Shown here: positions 16,482 through 23,350 of the stretch, piece by piece
Layout of the letters: every line of letters begins with the position of its first letter
Position numbering within the stretch: position 1 is the stretch's first letter
Source: Roseiarcus sp035606915
GTDB lineage: Bacteria > Pseudomonadota > Alphaproteobacteria > Rhizobiales > Beijerinckiaceae
Length of the DNA: 32,945 nt
Reading direction: 5' to 3'
NCBI GenBank assembly: GCA_035606915.1
Contig: DATNDU010000160.1
Coordinates: 1 to 32,945, forward strand
Program-made: the position numbers and the translations under genes
The notes under the pieces: generated by a model
The model's database searches: none
What the model was told of the DNA's origin: nothing
Seen by the model: only the letters and a program-made list of their open reading frames with translations

Positions 16482-19262
16482 ATGACGTTCGACAAGACCG
16501 CCTTTCAGCCCAAGGGTCAGGGCAGCTTGCGGCCAGGCGTGCGCCTCAACGGCATTTTCGAGATCGAACAACTGATCGCCGAAGGCGGCATGGGCGAGGT
16601 CTACAAGGGCGTCGCGCTGGCCTCGGGCGACGCGGTGGCGATCAAGCTGGTGCGTCCGGAGATGGCGCTCGACCCCGATGTGATGGCGCTGTTCAAGCGC
16701 GAGGCGGCGATCCTGCACGATCTCCTGCACGACGCCATCGTGCGCTATTACGTGTTCTCGCTCGAACCGGAGTTGCAGCGCTATTATATTGCGATGGAGT
16801 TCGTCGACGGCGCCTCGTTGCAGAAGCGCCTGCACGACGGGCCGCTGTCGCCGGCGGAGGCGCGCATCCTGTTAAAGCGCATCGGCGGCGCGCTTCAGCA
16901 GGCGCACGAGCGCGGCGTCATCCATCGCGACATCTCCTCCGACAACATCATCCTGCCCGGCGGCGACGCGCGCAAAGCCAAGATCGTCGATTTCGGCATC
17001 GCCCGCGCCACGCGGCCGGGCGAGGGCACGATCCTGGGCGGCGGCTTCGCCGGCAAATATAAATATGTTTCGCCCGAGCAGCTTGGCCTGATGGGCGGCG
17101 AGGTGACGCCGAAATCGGACATTTACAGCTTCGGCCTCGTGCTCGCCGAGGCGCTGCGCGGCGAGCCGCTCGATATGGGCGGTTCGCAAGCCGAGGTGAT
17201 CGAGAAACGCCGCGTCGTGCCCGACCTCTCCGGCGTCGATATTTCGCTGCGACCGCTGTTGACGGCGATGCTCGCGCCGGACCCGCGCGACCGCCCCGAG
17301 AGCATGGCCGAGATCGCCGGCTGGGGCGAGGGCGCGACCATGCTGCAAGCGGCGGCGCCGGCGCCCGCCCCCCCGCCCAAGCGCGGCGGCGCCGGCCTCG
17401 CCATCGCGGCGGCGGTTATTGTCGTCGCCGTCGGCGCCGGCGCGGCGGCCTATCTGTGGCGCGATCGCCTTGGCCTGACCGGTCCCGCCTCGGTGGCGAC
17501 GCAAGCGACGCCCTCGGCTGCGCTGCCGCCGAGCGCCAGCCCGACGGCCGCGCGGACGACGCTCGCCACGACGCCGACGCCGACGAAGACCGAGGCCGCC
17601 GCGCAGGGGCCGGCGGTGACGGTGGCGGCGCTGCTGGAGCAGATGCCGCCGAAACCGGCGAGCAGCGTGCTCACGCTCGCCCCGGCGACGGTCGGCGCGG
17701 CTTATCGCGCCGAACTGCCGGCGTTCAACGATCCCACCGGTCAGGGCCTCGTCCTGCATGCCGCGCCGGCGCCGCCCGCCGGCCTGTCGTTCAAAGCGCT
17801 CGACGGCGGCCGCAGCGAGATCGCCGGCGCGCCGAAGGCGGCGGGCGACGCCGTTTTCGACGTCGTCGCGGTGACGCAGGCTGGCAAGTCGGCGCGCATG
17901 AAGGTCGTGCTGAGCGTGAATCCGCGCCCGCAAGCCGCGCCGCCTCGCCCGCAAGCCGCCCCGCCGCAGCCGGCGCAAGTTGCGCTGCGCCTGGAGCCGG
18001 CGGTGGCGGGGCGGGCCTATAGCGCCGGCCTGCCGCCGTTCCGCTCGCAGGAGTCGGTCACGCTGGCCGCAGGGCCGGGCCTGCCGCCGGGCCTGACGCT
18101 TAACGATCTCGGCAACGGCCTCAGCCAGCTTGCCGGGGCGCCGCGGACGTCGGGCGACTACGCCTTCGACGTCATCGCCAGGACCGCCGGCGGCGCGCAA
18201 GGGCGCATGAAGGTGCGCATCGCGGTCGCCGCGCCGCCACCGCCGACAGTCGCGCCGCCGCCGCCGTCTGCAACAGTCGCGCCGCCGCCGCCGTCGCCGA
18301 CGGTCGCGCCGCCGCCGCCGTCTGCAACAGTCGCGCTGCTGCCGCCGTCGCCGACGGTCGCGCCGCCGTCGCCGTCTGCAACAGTCGCGCTGCCGCCGCC
18401 GTTGCCGACGGTCGCGCCGCCGCCGCCGTCTCCAACAGTCGCGTCGCTGCCGTCGTCGCCGACCGTCGCGCCGCTGCCGGCGTTGCCGCCGTTGCCCATT
18501 GCCGCGTCGCCGTCGCCGACAGTCACGCCGCCGCCGGCGTCGCCGACCGTAGCCCCCCCGCCACCGTCGCCGACCGTCGCGTCTGCGTCGCCGTCGCCGA
18601 CTGTCGCTTCGCCCACGCCCGCGCCGGCGACCACCGTGGCGACGGCCGAGACGCCTGCGGTCACCGCCGCCGCGTTTCTGCGTGATTACCCGGCCGTGCG
18701 CTGCTTCGCCGCCCGCCTCAAGGACGGCGGCGCCGACCGAGGTGTCGTGGCCGTCATCGGCGACGAAACCGCCGCTTTCGAGCGCTTCGGCGCCGCCTTT
18801 AAGCAGACCGTGCGCACGGAGCCGGACCTGCGCGGCTTTCTCGTGCGGCCGAGTCAGTGCCCGGCGGTCGATTTCCTGGCGGCGGCGTCCTGGCCGGCCA
18901 AGGGCCTGCCGCGCGTGGTGCTCGACAGCCCCCTCGTCGGCGCCGGCCGGCCGCTCTCTGGCACGATCCTGGGACTCGGCGGACGGCCGCTGCTGCTGAT
19001 GGTGATCGACGACGACGGCCACGCCTTCCGGCTGCGGGCGCAGGCTTCGCCGGGCGGCGAATCGGCGACCTTCTCCGCCAGTTTCACCGGCGATCCGTCT
19101 TCGATCGGCAAGCCGCAGATGGTCATCGCGATCGCCTCGGAGCAGCCGATCGACGCTAACGAGAAGATCGACGGCGCGCCCTCGGCGGCGCTGATGCCGA
19201 AGCTCGCGGCTGAGGCGCATGGCGCCGGGGCCGCCTTTGCGCTGTTCAAGTTCGTGCAGTGA
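16482..19262 (+). CDS. Transmembrane Ser/Thr protein kinase with Ig-like repeats, Pro-rich stalk and C-terminal sensor-like domain (PpkA-type role proposed)
   Basis: This 926-residue protein is a Hanks-type kinase (about residues 20-285): glycine loop AEGGMGEVYKG, Lys55 in VAIK, Glu74, HRD at 148-150, Asn155, DFG at 170-172 and SPE at 197-199. The catalytic loop reads HRDISSDN, with Ser where Lys is usual. A single membrane span follows at about 304-326. The extracytoplasmic part has two related beta-rich repeats (about 397-483 and 502-582; He_PIG/Ig-like, both with a GLxx...G-x-x-xF/AFDV pattern). Next come a 9-residue Pro-rich repeat (about 588-715) and a C-terminal domain (about 735-926) with a CFAAR...SQCPAVDF cysteine pair. 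It lies beside a T6SS, where PpkA kinases gate assembly through Fha phosphorylation. That role is inferred. Confidence 0.85.
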   Translation: MTFDKTAFQPKGQGSLRPGVRLNGIFEIEQLIAEGGMGEVYKGVALASGDAVAIKLVRPEMALDPDVMALFKREAAILHDLLHDAIVRYYVFSLEPELQRYYIAMEFVDGASLQKRLHDGPLSPAEARILLKRIGGALQQAHERGVIHRDISSDNIILPGGDARKAKIVDFGIARATRPGEGTILGGGFAGKYKYVSPEQLGLMGGEVTPKSDIYSFGLVLAEALRGEPLDMGGSQAEVIEKRRVVPDLSGVDISLRPLLTAMLAPDPRDRPESMAEIAGWGEGATMLQAAAPAPAPPPKRGGAGLAIAAAVIVVAVGAGAAAYLWRDRLGLTGPASVATQATPSAALPPSASPTAARTTLATTPTPTKTEAAAQGPAVTVAALLEQMPPKPASSVLTLAPATVGAAYRAELPAFNDPTGQGLVLHAAPAPPAGLSFKALDGGRSEIAGAPKAAGDAVFDVVAVTQAGKSARMKVVLSVNPRPQAAPPRPQAAPPQPAQVALRLEPAVAGRAYSAGLPPFRSQESVTLAAGPGLPPGLTLNDLGNGLSQLAGAPRTSGDYAFDVIARTAGGAQGRMKVRIAVAAPPPPTVAPPPPSATVAPPPPSPTVAPPPPSATVALLPPSPTVAPPSPSATVALPPPLPTVAPPPPSPTVASLPSSPTVAPLPALPPLPIAASPSPTVTPPPASPTVAPPPPSPTVASASPSPTVASPTPAPATTVATAETPAVTAAAFLRDYPAVRCFAARLKDGGADRGVVAVIGDETAAFERFGAAFKQTVRTEPDLRGFLVRPSQCPAVDFLAAASWPAKGLPRVVLDSPLVGAGRPLSGTILGLGGRPLLLMVIDDDGHAFRLRAQASPGGESATFSASFTGDPSSIGKPQMVIAIASEQPIDANEKIDGAPSAALMPKLAAEAHGAGAAFALFKFVQ
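18243..18627 (+). repeat. 27-base tandem repeat encoding PTVAPPPPS-type 9-residue units
   Basis: About fourteen degenerate units, each with the core P/A-TVA followed by a Pro/Ser run, sit inside the kinase gene. At DNA level the first units are nearly identical (alternating TCGCCGACGGTC and TCTGCAACAGTC joints separated by GCGCCG tracts); later units have diverged. The encoded segment should be an extended, stiff stalk in the periplasm. Near-identical early units could allow length change by slippage. Confidence 0.85.
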
Positions 19263-19322
19263 ACGGGCGAGCGAGAGCCGGCGCGCTGCTCGTAGGGTTT
19301 TCGCCAGAAGACCGTATTCCGT

Positions 19323-19388
19323 TCGCGCGAACTTTCCTTTCTCTATAAGAAGTTCGCGCGATCGTTTCCGAGTCCTTCACTCGGAAAC
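19323..19388. terminator. Two adjacent strong hairpins between convergent genes
   Basis: Hairpin one is a perfect 12-bp inverted repeat (19323-19334 against 19350-19361, 15-base loop). Hairpin two is a perfect 10-bp repeat (GTTTCCGAGT at 19364-19373 against ACTCGGAAAC at 19379-19388, loop CCTTC). They fill the 130-base gap between the kinase stop and the convergent minus-strand gene stop, so a bidirectional transcription end is the natural reading. Neither has a proper T tract. The left arm of hairpin one is also part of a 12-base self-palindrome at 19321-19332. Confidence 0.55.
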
Positions 19389-19392
19389 CGTA

Positions 19393-20268
19393 TTACTCTG
19401 TCGGGGTTAGCGCGTAGAGGCATGTCTCCATCAGCGCCTCGTCGCGCCCGGCCGGCGGTTTGACGGCGATCTCGCTCGTCGGCTTGCGCGAGATCATCGA
19501 GGACGGCACCGCCTCGATATTGGCGCCGATGCCGCGCCCGGCGCCGAGCAGGCGCTGGCGCAGCGCGTAGTCCGGCCCAAGGCTGCGCCGCGCGCCCTGG
19601 CTGGTCGCCAGCGCCGCCTTGACGCCGTCGAGGAACGGCGCCGCCGTGCGCGCCGTCGCCAGCACGATGTAATCCTCGGGGCCGTTCTTCGGCACCGGAA
19701 TGTCGATCGCCGGCACGGTGGCGAGATCGCGGATGGCGCCGGGGCGGGTCTCGTCGAAGGCATAGAGCTTGGATTGCACGAGCCCGAAATGGCCGACGCG
19801 GAAGGTCGCCTTCGGGCCGACCGGCATGCGGTCGTGCGACGCCAGCGGCGCCATCGCCGCCTGCCCGTCCGGCGAGGGTAGCGAGGGATCGCTGACCCAG
19901 ACCTGCCAGGAGCAGGCGCCCGCGCCAGTCGAGCCGATCTGTGGCGAGACAAAGGCGGCCGCCCCGTGCGCATCCGGCCGCGCTTCGGCGATGAGGCGCG
20001 CCGCGAGGTTGCGGTCGATGGGCGGCAGGCGCTCGACGATGGCGGCGATCTTGGCTTGCGCCTCGGCGTGGGTCGGGGCGACGACGGTCCAGCGCACCAG
20101 GCTCGCCCCGGCATAGGCGACCACGCGCTGCGCGAAGGCGGAGATCTCGGCGTCGCTGTCGAGCGGCGCAGGTGTGGCGTGGGCGGGCAGGCTCAGCGCG
20201 CTGAGCGCGGCGAGGGCGAGCAGGAGCCGCCGAAGGCAGCGATCAGGCAGCGCAGGCATGGGAATCAT
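19393..20268 (-). CDS. Unrecognised secreted protein of the T6SS-linked minus operon (DUF4384-like domain suspected)
   Basis: This 291-residue protein has a signal peptide (LRRLLLALAALSALSLPAHA). An alpha/beta region (about 35-110) resembling a BON-like or similar small domain follows (RWTVVAPTHAEAQAKIAAIV), then a Cys-containing GACSWQVWVSDP segment. The beta-rich domain (about 150-230) contains RVGHFGLVQSKLYAFDE and EDYIVLATARTAAPF. The strand pattern of the last part recalls DUF4384 and is shared, by my reading, with the kinase tail and with the neighbouring 440-residue protein. The start ATG at 20268 lies inside the 3' end of the upstream gene (26-base overlap); an ATG at 20259 is an alternative. 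It is the last gene of the four-gene operon. The function is not known to me. Confidence 0.6.
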   Translation of the reverse strand: MIPMPALPDRCLRRLLLALAALSALSLPAHATPAPLDSDAEISAFAQRVVAYAGASLVRWTVVAPTHAEAQAKIAAIVERLPPIDRNLAARLIAEARPDAHGAAAFVSPQIGSTGAGACSWQVWVSDPSLPSPDGQAAMAPLASHDRMPVGPKATFRVGHFGLVQSKLYAFDETRPGAIRDLATVPAIDIPVPKNGPEDYIVLATARTAAPFLDGVKAALATSQGARRSLGPDYALRQRLLGAGRGIGANIEAVPSSMISRKPTSEIAVKPPAGRDEALMETCLYALTPTE

Positions 20269-21565
20269 TGGTGACCCGAAACTGATAGGCGATTTCGGCG
20301 CCGAGACGGTCGGCGAGGAAGGTGGTGGTGGCCGCCAGCGCCGAGGCTCCGCTGAGGCCCTTCAAGGTCGCCCGCAGCGCGGCTTCGACGCCGCTGATAG
20401 CCAGATGCGGGTCGCGCGTCGCCAGCACGAACAGCCGCACCTCGTCCTCGACCGGCTCGATCGGAATGGCGGCGACGAGATCGTTGGGGTTCTGGTTCTG
20501 ACCCGATTGCAGCGAACGGAAATGCGCGGCGTCGAGGATGACGGGATCGGCGTTGCGCGACACGGAGGCAATGAACAGCCGCATCGGCCGCACGCGGCTG
20601 GCGAACGGCAGGCCGTCCTCGGCGCGCACTTTCAAAACCAAAGTCTCGCCGCCGACGACGAGCGGCTCGCGCTGCGCATCGAAACACGGGCCGAGCAGCA
20701 CCAGCTTGTCGGACTTGGCGTCGTAGCGCGCGCGCTGCGGCGTCGCCTCGTCGACGCTGGCCGCCCCGCCTGCGGCCGGCGGCTCGAAGGCGAGCCGGAT
20801 CGGCGCATGGGCGAGCGCGCTCCAGCCGCCCAAGGCGAGTGCGACGACGCCGGCGGCGGCGGCCGCAACGGCCGCGCGCGCCGGCGTCACCCGCTCCGGG
20901 ATGGTGAACGGCCCGAGCGGCGCCTCAAGCGCGTCGAGCGTAGCGGCGAAAACGATCTCCAGCCGAATGTCCGATTGCTCGGCCTCCTCCGCCAGCCGCG
21001 CCAGCATCGGCTGCTCGGCTTCGGCGAGCGGGCGGCCGTCGTCGGCCTGCGCCGGCAGCGCCACGACGACGCGCTGGCCTTCGAGCGCCGGGCCGTGCTG
21101 GGAAAGATAATCGCCGATCAGCGCCAGCTTGCCGCGCACGCCCGAGACCGGCCCGACGCCGGCCCCGGCGCGGCCGGGCAGGATTTCGCCGCTGGCGAAG
21201 ACCAGACCGGGATCGCGGCCGAAGGCCTGGCACAAAGCGGCGATCGTCAAGCCGAGGCCGGCCGAGCGGGCGTTGCCATCGCTGAGGCGGCCAAGTTGCA
21301 GATCGGAGATGCGCAAGCTCCACGGGGTAAGCCGCGCGTTGCGCGGGCTGAGCCAGAGCCGGCGCCGGCGCGCCTCAAGGAAGCTGGTGACCGCTTCGCG
21401 CGCGCTCTGCCCGACGCCGTAGAGGCCGAAGTCGAACAATTCGGCAATTTGCGGCACGAGATGGGCGGGGTGCTCTTCCGGGGCGCTGTCGCCGGCGATG
21501 GCCTCGAACAGATGCGCCGCCTCGCCGCGGGAATCGACGAGCGGCACGAATACGCGCGCCGTCAT
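20243..21565 (-). CDS. Membrane protein with Lon-like (S16) N-terminal domain and periplasmic C-terminal domain
   Basis: I find no named family for the whole 440-residue protein. Residues about 55-218 follow the Lon proteolytic domain from helix to last strand. Ser101 lies in RSAGLGLTIAALCQAFGRD, matching the catalytic SAG motif; SGEI (125-128) matches TGEI; and Lys146 in SGVRGKLALIGDYL matches the second Lys of GGLKEKLLAA. VVVALP and the final IRLEIVFAATLDALEAPLG match the closing strand and helix. The Ser-Lys spacing is 45 against 43 in E. coli Lon. The usual Gly-Pro before Ser is Ala-Arg, so activity is uncertain. A membrane span (about 230-252) and a beta-rich periplasmic domain (about 256-440) follow, with no AAA+ domain. 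The start ATG overlaps the upstream gene's stop (ATGA). Confidence 0.62.
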   Translation of the reverse strand: MTARVFVPLVDSRGEAAHLFEAIAGDSAPEEHPAHLVPQIAELFDFGLYGVGQSAREAVTSFLEARRRRLWLSPRNARLTPWSLRISDLQLGRLSDGNARSAGLGLTIAALCQAFGRDPGLVFASGEILPGRAGAGVGPVSGVRGKLALIGDYLSQHGPALEGQRVVVALPAQADDGRPLAEAEQPMLARLAEEAEQSDIRLEIVFAATLDALEAPLGPFTIPERVTPARAAVAAAAAGVVALALGGWSALAHAPIRLAFEPPAAGGAASVDEATPQRARYDAKSDKLVLLGPCFDAQREPLVVGGETLVLKVRAEDGLPFASRVRPMRLFIASVSRNADPVILDAAHFRSLQSGQNQNPNDLVAAIPIEPVEDEVRLFVLATRDPHLAISGVEAALRATLKGLSGASALAATTTFLADRLGAEIAYQFRVTNDSHACAA

Positions 21566-21993
21566 GGCTCCAACAGCTCGACCTCTAAGCCGGCGAGTTC
21601 GGCGTCGTCGACCTCATGCGCCGAGAGCGTCAGCCGCAGCGCGCCGAAACGGTCGAACATGCCCTCCGCGACGAAGGTCTCGCCAGCACTTACGCGCGCC
21701 TGGCGGCCCGCGTAAGTGACGACGCCCGCCGCGCCCTGGGCCTGGAGGACGAGTGCGCCGGAGCCGTCGGCGGCGCGCAGACGCTTGGCCGACAGCAGGC
21801 TGTCGGCGCTGAGCAGCCCCTGCTCGGGAAAGCGCCACGCGCCGGTCTTGGCGGCGAGGGCCTGGAAGCTGGAGGCCGGGGCGGCGGCGGAGCGGCCACG
21901 CCGCAGGGCCTCGCGCGCCACCGCGACGCCGGTCGCCACGCGCAGCGTGCGCAGGAAGCGGGCGGCCTGTCTCGGCTCGAACTGGGTGTCCAC
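21562..21993 (-). CDS. Unrecognised small cytoplasmic protein of the T6SS-linked minus operon
   Basis: This 143-residue protein starts at a GTG (21993), chosen because AAGGAG lies six bases upstream (22000-22005); the frame can be opened earlier with a TTG at 22008, but that would place the ribosome site inside the gene. It has no signal peptide or membrane span. The first 40 residues are Arg/Ala-rich and helical (FLRTLRVATGVAVAREALRRG). The remainder is beta-rich (ALVLQAQGAAGVVTYAG, ETFVAEGMFDRFGALRLTLSA). The C-terminus overlaps the start of the Lon-like gene by four bases, so the two are translationally coupled and may form a complex. I do not recognise the family. Confidence 0.55.
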   Translation of the reverse strand: MDTQFEPRQAARFLRTLRVATGVAVAREALRRGRSAAAPASSFQALAAKTGAWRFPEQGLLSADSLLSAKRLRAADGSGALVLQAQGAAGVVTYAGRQARVSAGETFVAEGMFDRFGALRLTLSAHEVDDAELAGLEVELLEP

Positions 21994-21999
21994 GGCGAT

Positions 22000-22005
22000 C
22001 TCCTT
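22000..22005 (-). promoter_or_regulatory. Shine-Dalgarno AAGGAG that fixes the GTG start at 21993
   Basis: On the minus strand, AAGGAG is followed by ATCGCC and then GTG, an ideal six-base spacing. It identifies the GTG rather than the upstream TTG as the real start of the 143-residue protein. Confidence 0.7.
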
Positions 22006-22049
22006 CAAACTGGGTTGCGCTTTTGCGCGAAGTTCGGTCTCGCTTGGCC

Positions 22050-23120
22050 TTACGGTCTGCCGGCGGCCTCGACGACGAAACGCGCTATGCGCTGCGACAA
22101 CTCGTCGACATAAGCCGCGAGGTCGCCGCCGAATTCGGTCTTCAGACGTCGCCTCAGCGCCAGATTGTCGCCCATCGCCGACATCAGTTCGCGGCCCGCG
22201 ACGATAGCCTTGAGGAGATCGCCCTCGGCGGCGCTGAGGACGTCGGCGGCGACGGCGGCGGCGAGATAGGGCGTCGCCTCCTCGGCGTCCATCAGCGGCG
22301 CGTCGGTCTCGGTTTCGAGCGCTTCGAGCGGGCTCGACTCATGTTCGTCGTAGGAGATGAGATAAGTCTGGTCGAGCCCGGCCAGACGCGCCAGCAGCGC
22401 CGCACCGATCGGCTCGGCGGCGAATTCGAGCGCCGTCTTGAAGCCCGGCACCGGCGCTTTGGCGAATGCCGCCTCCAGTTCCTCCGGACGCGCGCGGCGG
22501 CCGAATTCGCCCCGCATCGTCTCCTTCAGCGCCTTGAGGAAGGCATTGGCGGCTTTCAGCGTATTGACGCCGACCGCGTCGTCGCCGCTCAGCCATTCCT
22601 TGGGACAGAGCCCGAGCCTCAGCACCTCGGCATAGGGGCGGTTGACCGCGTCGAGGCACTTGAGGATGCGGTTGGAAAGCTCGAACAGCTTCGCCTGCGG
22701 CTTGAAACGGCGGATGCGGCCGCCGGAGCCGGTCAGCGCGCTCCAGGTTGTGCGCTCGCCCGTGGCGGCGGTCGCGGCGCGCAGGCCGTGGGCGGCCATC
22801 AGTTCGGCGAGATGGTCGGCGGTGGTCGGCTCGCCGCGCCGGGCCGAGATCGGGCGTCGCAACACGGCGTCGAAATAGAAATCGGCGGCGTCCTCGGCGT
22901 CGTTGGGCGGCGGGTAGGACCACAGGCCGACGAGCCCCTCGACATAGCGCGGGCTTGAGGCCAGCGTGCGCCGCACCTTCTCATAAAGCGCATAGGCCTT
23001 CACCTCGGCGAAATCCTGGAGCGGGTCGAGCGTATCGGCCGCGTTGACGAGATTGGCGAGGTGGCCAGCGAAATAGGCGACGATGTTGCGCCCACCCGAG
23101 CTTTTGGAGGCTGAGCTCAT
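22050..23120 (-). CDS. Unrecognised helical cytoplasmic protein divergent from tssB
   Basis: This 356-residue protein starts at the ATG at 23120 with a CAGGAAC ribosome-site-like stretch upstream; in-frame codons further upstream give a basic, low-complexity extension that I reject. It is soluble and almost entirely helical, with no signal peptide. Distinct segments include GRNIVAYFAGHLANLVNAADT near the N-terminus, KLFELSNRILKCLDAVNRPYAEV (about 143-165) and LSAAEGDLLKAIVAGRELMSA in the C-terminal third. It heads the four-gene minus operon and faces tssB across 230 bases. It does not show TssA signatures (a TssA tail occurs at the right edge), nor TagF or ImpE ones. Confidence refers to its being a real gene, not to a function. 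Confidence 0.6.
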   Translation of the reverse strand: MSSASKSSGGRNIVAYFAGHLANLVNAADTLDPLQDFAEVKAYALYEKVRRTLASSPRYVEGLVGLWSYPPPNDAEDAADFYFDAVLRRPISARRGEPTTADHLAELMAAHGLRAATAATGERTTWSALTGSGGRIRRFKPQAKLFELSNRILKCLDAVNRPYAEVLRLGLCPKEWLSGDDAVGVNTLKAANAFLKALKETMRGEFGRRARPEELEAAFAKAPVPGFKTALEFAAEPIGAALLARLAGLDQTYLISYDEHESSPLEALETETDAPLMDAEEATPYLAAAVAADVLSAAEGDLLKAIVAGRELMSAMGDNLALRRRLKTEFGGDLAAYVDELSQRIARFVVEAAGRP

Positions 23121-23350
23121 TGTTGGCGTTCCTGATCCCGGCGCAGCGCCGAAGGCCGCGGCGCAGGCGAAGTTGCGGCCGAAACCGTCGAATCGCAAGC
23201 CTCCAGAGGCCGAGCGTCCCGTAAAGGCGGCTGTCGAGACGGCCGCCAGCTATTTTGGCGCGAAGGCGTTCGCAAAAGTGGTTGCCCCGGCGAAATGAAG
23301 ACCTATGCTGACGCGAAAAACTTAGCGGTCGGCGAGCAGGAGGACAAGCG
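23121..23350. promoter_or_regulatory. Divergent control region of the T6SS locus
   Basis: These 230 bases drive the structural operon to the right and the unnamed minus operon to the left. On the plus strand TTGCCC (23282-23287) and TATGCT (23304-23309) are 16 bases apart, giving a leader of about 35 bases to tssB. I saw no sigma-54 type GG-N10-GC element with the right flanks. CAGGAGGA (23338-23345) is the strong tssB ribosome site. Confidence 0.45.

Noticed and set aside
18243..18627. CRISPR-like or non-coding tandem repeat
   Set aside because: The units are contiguous, in phase with the kinase reading frame and without unique spacers; it is a coding Pro-rich repeat.
16872..19220. 782-codon open frame on the minus strand opposite the kinase gene
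   Set aside because: It is antisense to a clear kinase with all motifs, its product is Arg-rich low-complexity, and long antisense frames are expected at this GC content.
22050..23120. Possible TssA for the helical gene next to tssB
   Set aside because: It lacks the ImpA N-terminal and C-terminal EPSSP/DFL blocks, and a better TssA C-terminus lies at the right edge.
23083..23298. Small plus-strand frame (71 codons) in the divergent region before tssB
   Set aside because: It would overlap the start of the minus-strand gene, has no ribosome site, and gives a low-complexity Pro/Ala/Lys product.
23240..23350. Sigma-54 promoter ahead of tssB
   Set aside because: T6SS operons are sometimes sigma-54 dependent, but I could not find a GG and GC pair with correct 10-base spacing and flanks; a sigma-70-like pair is the better fit.
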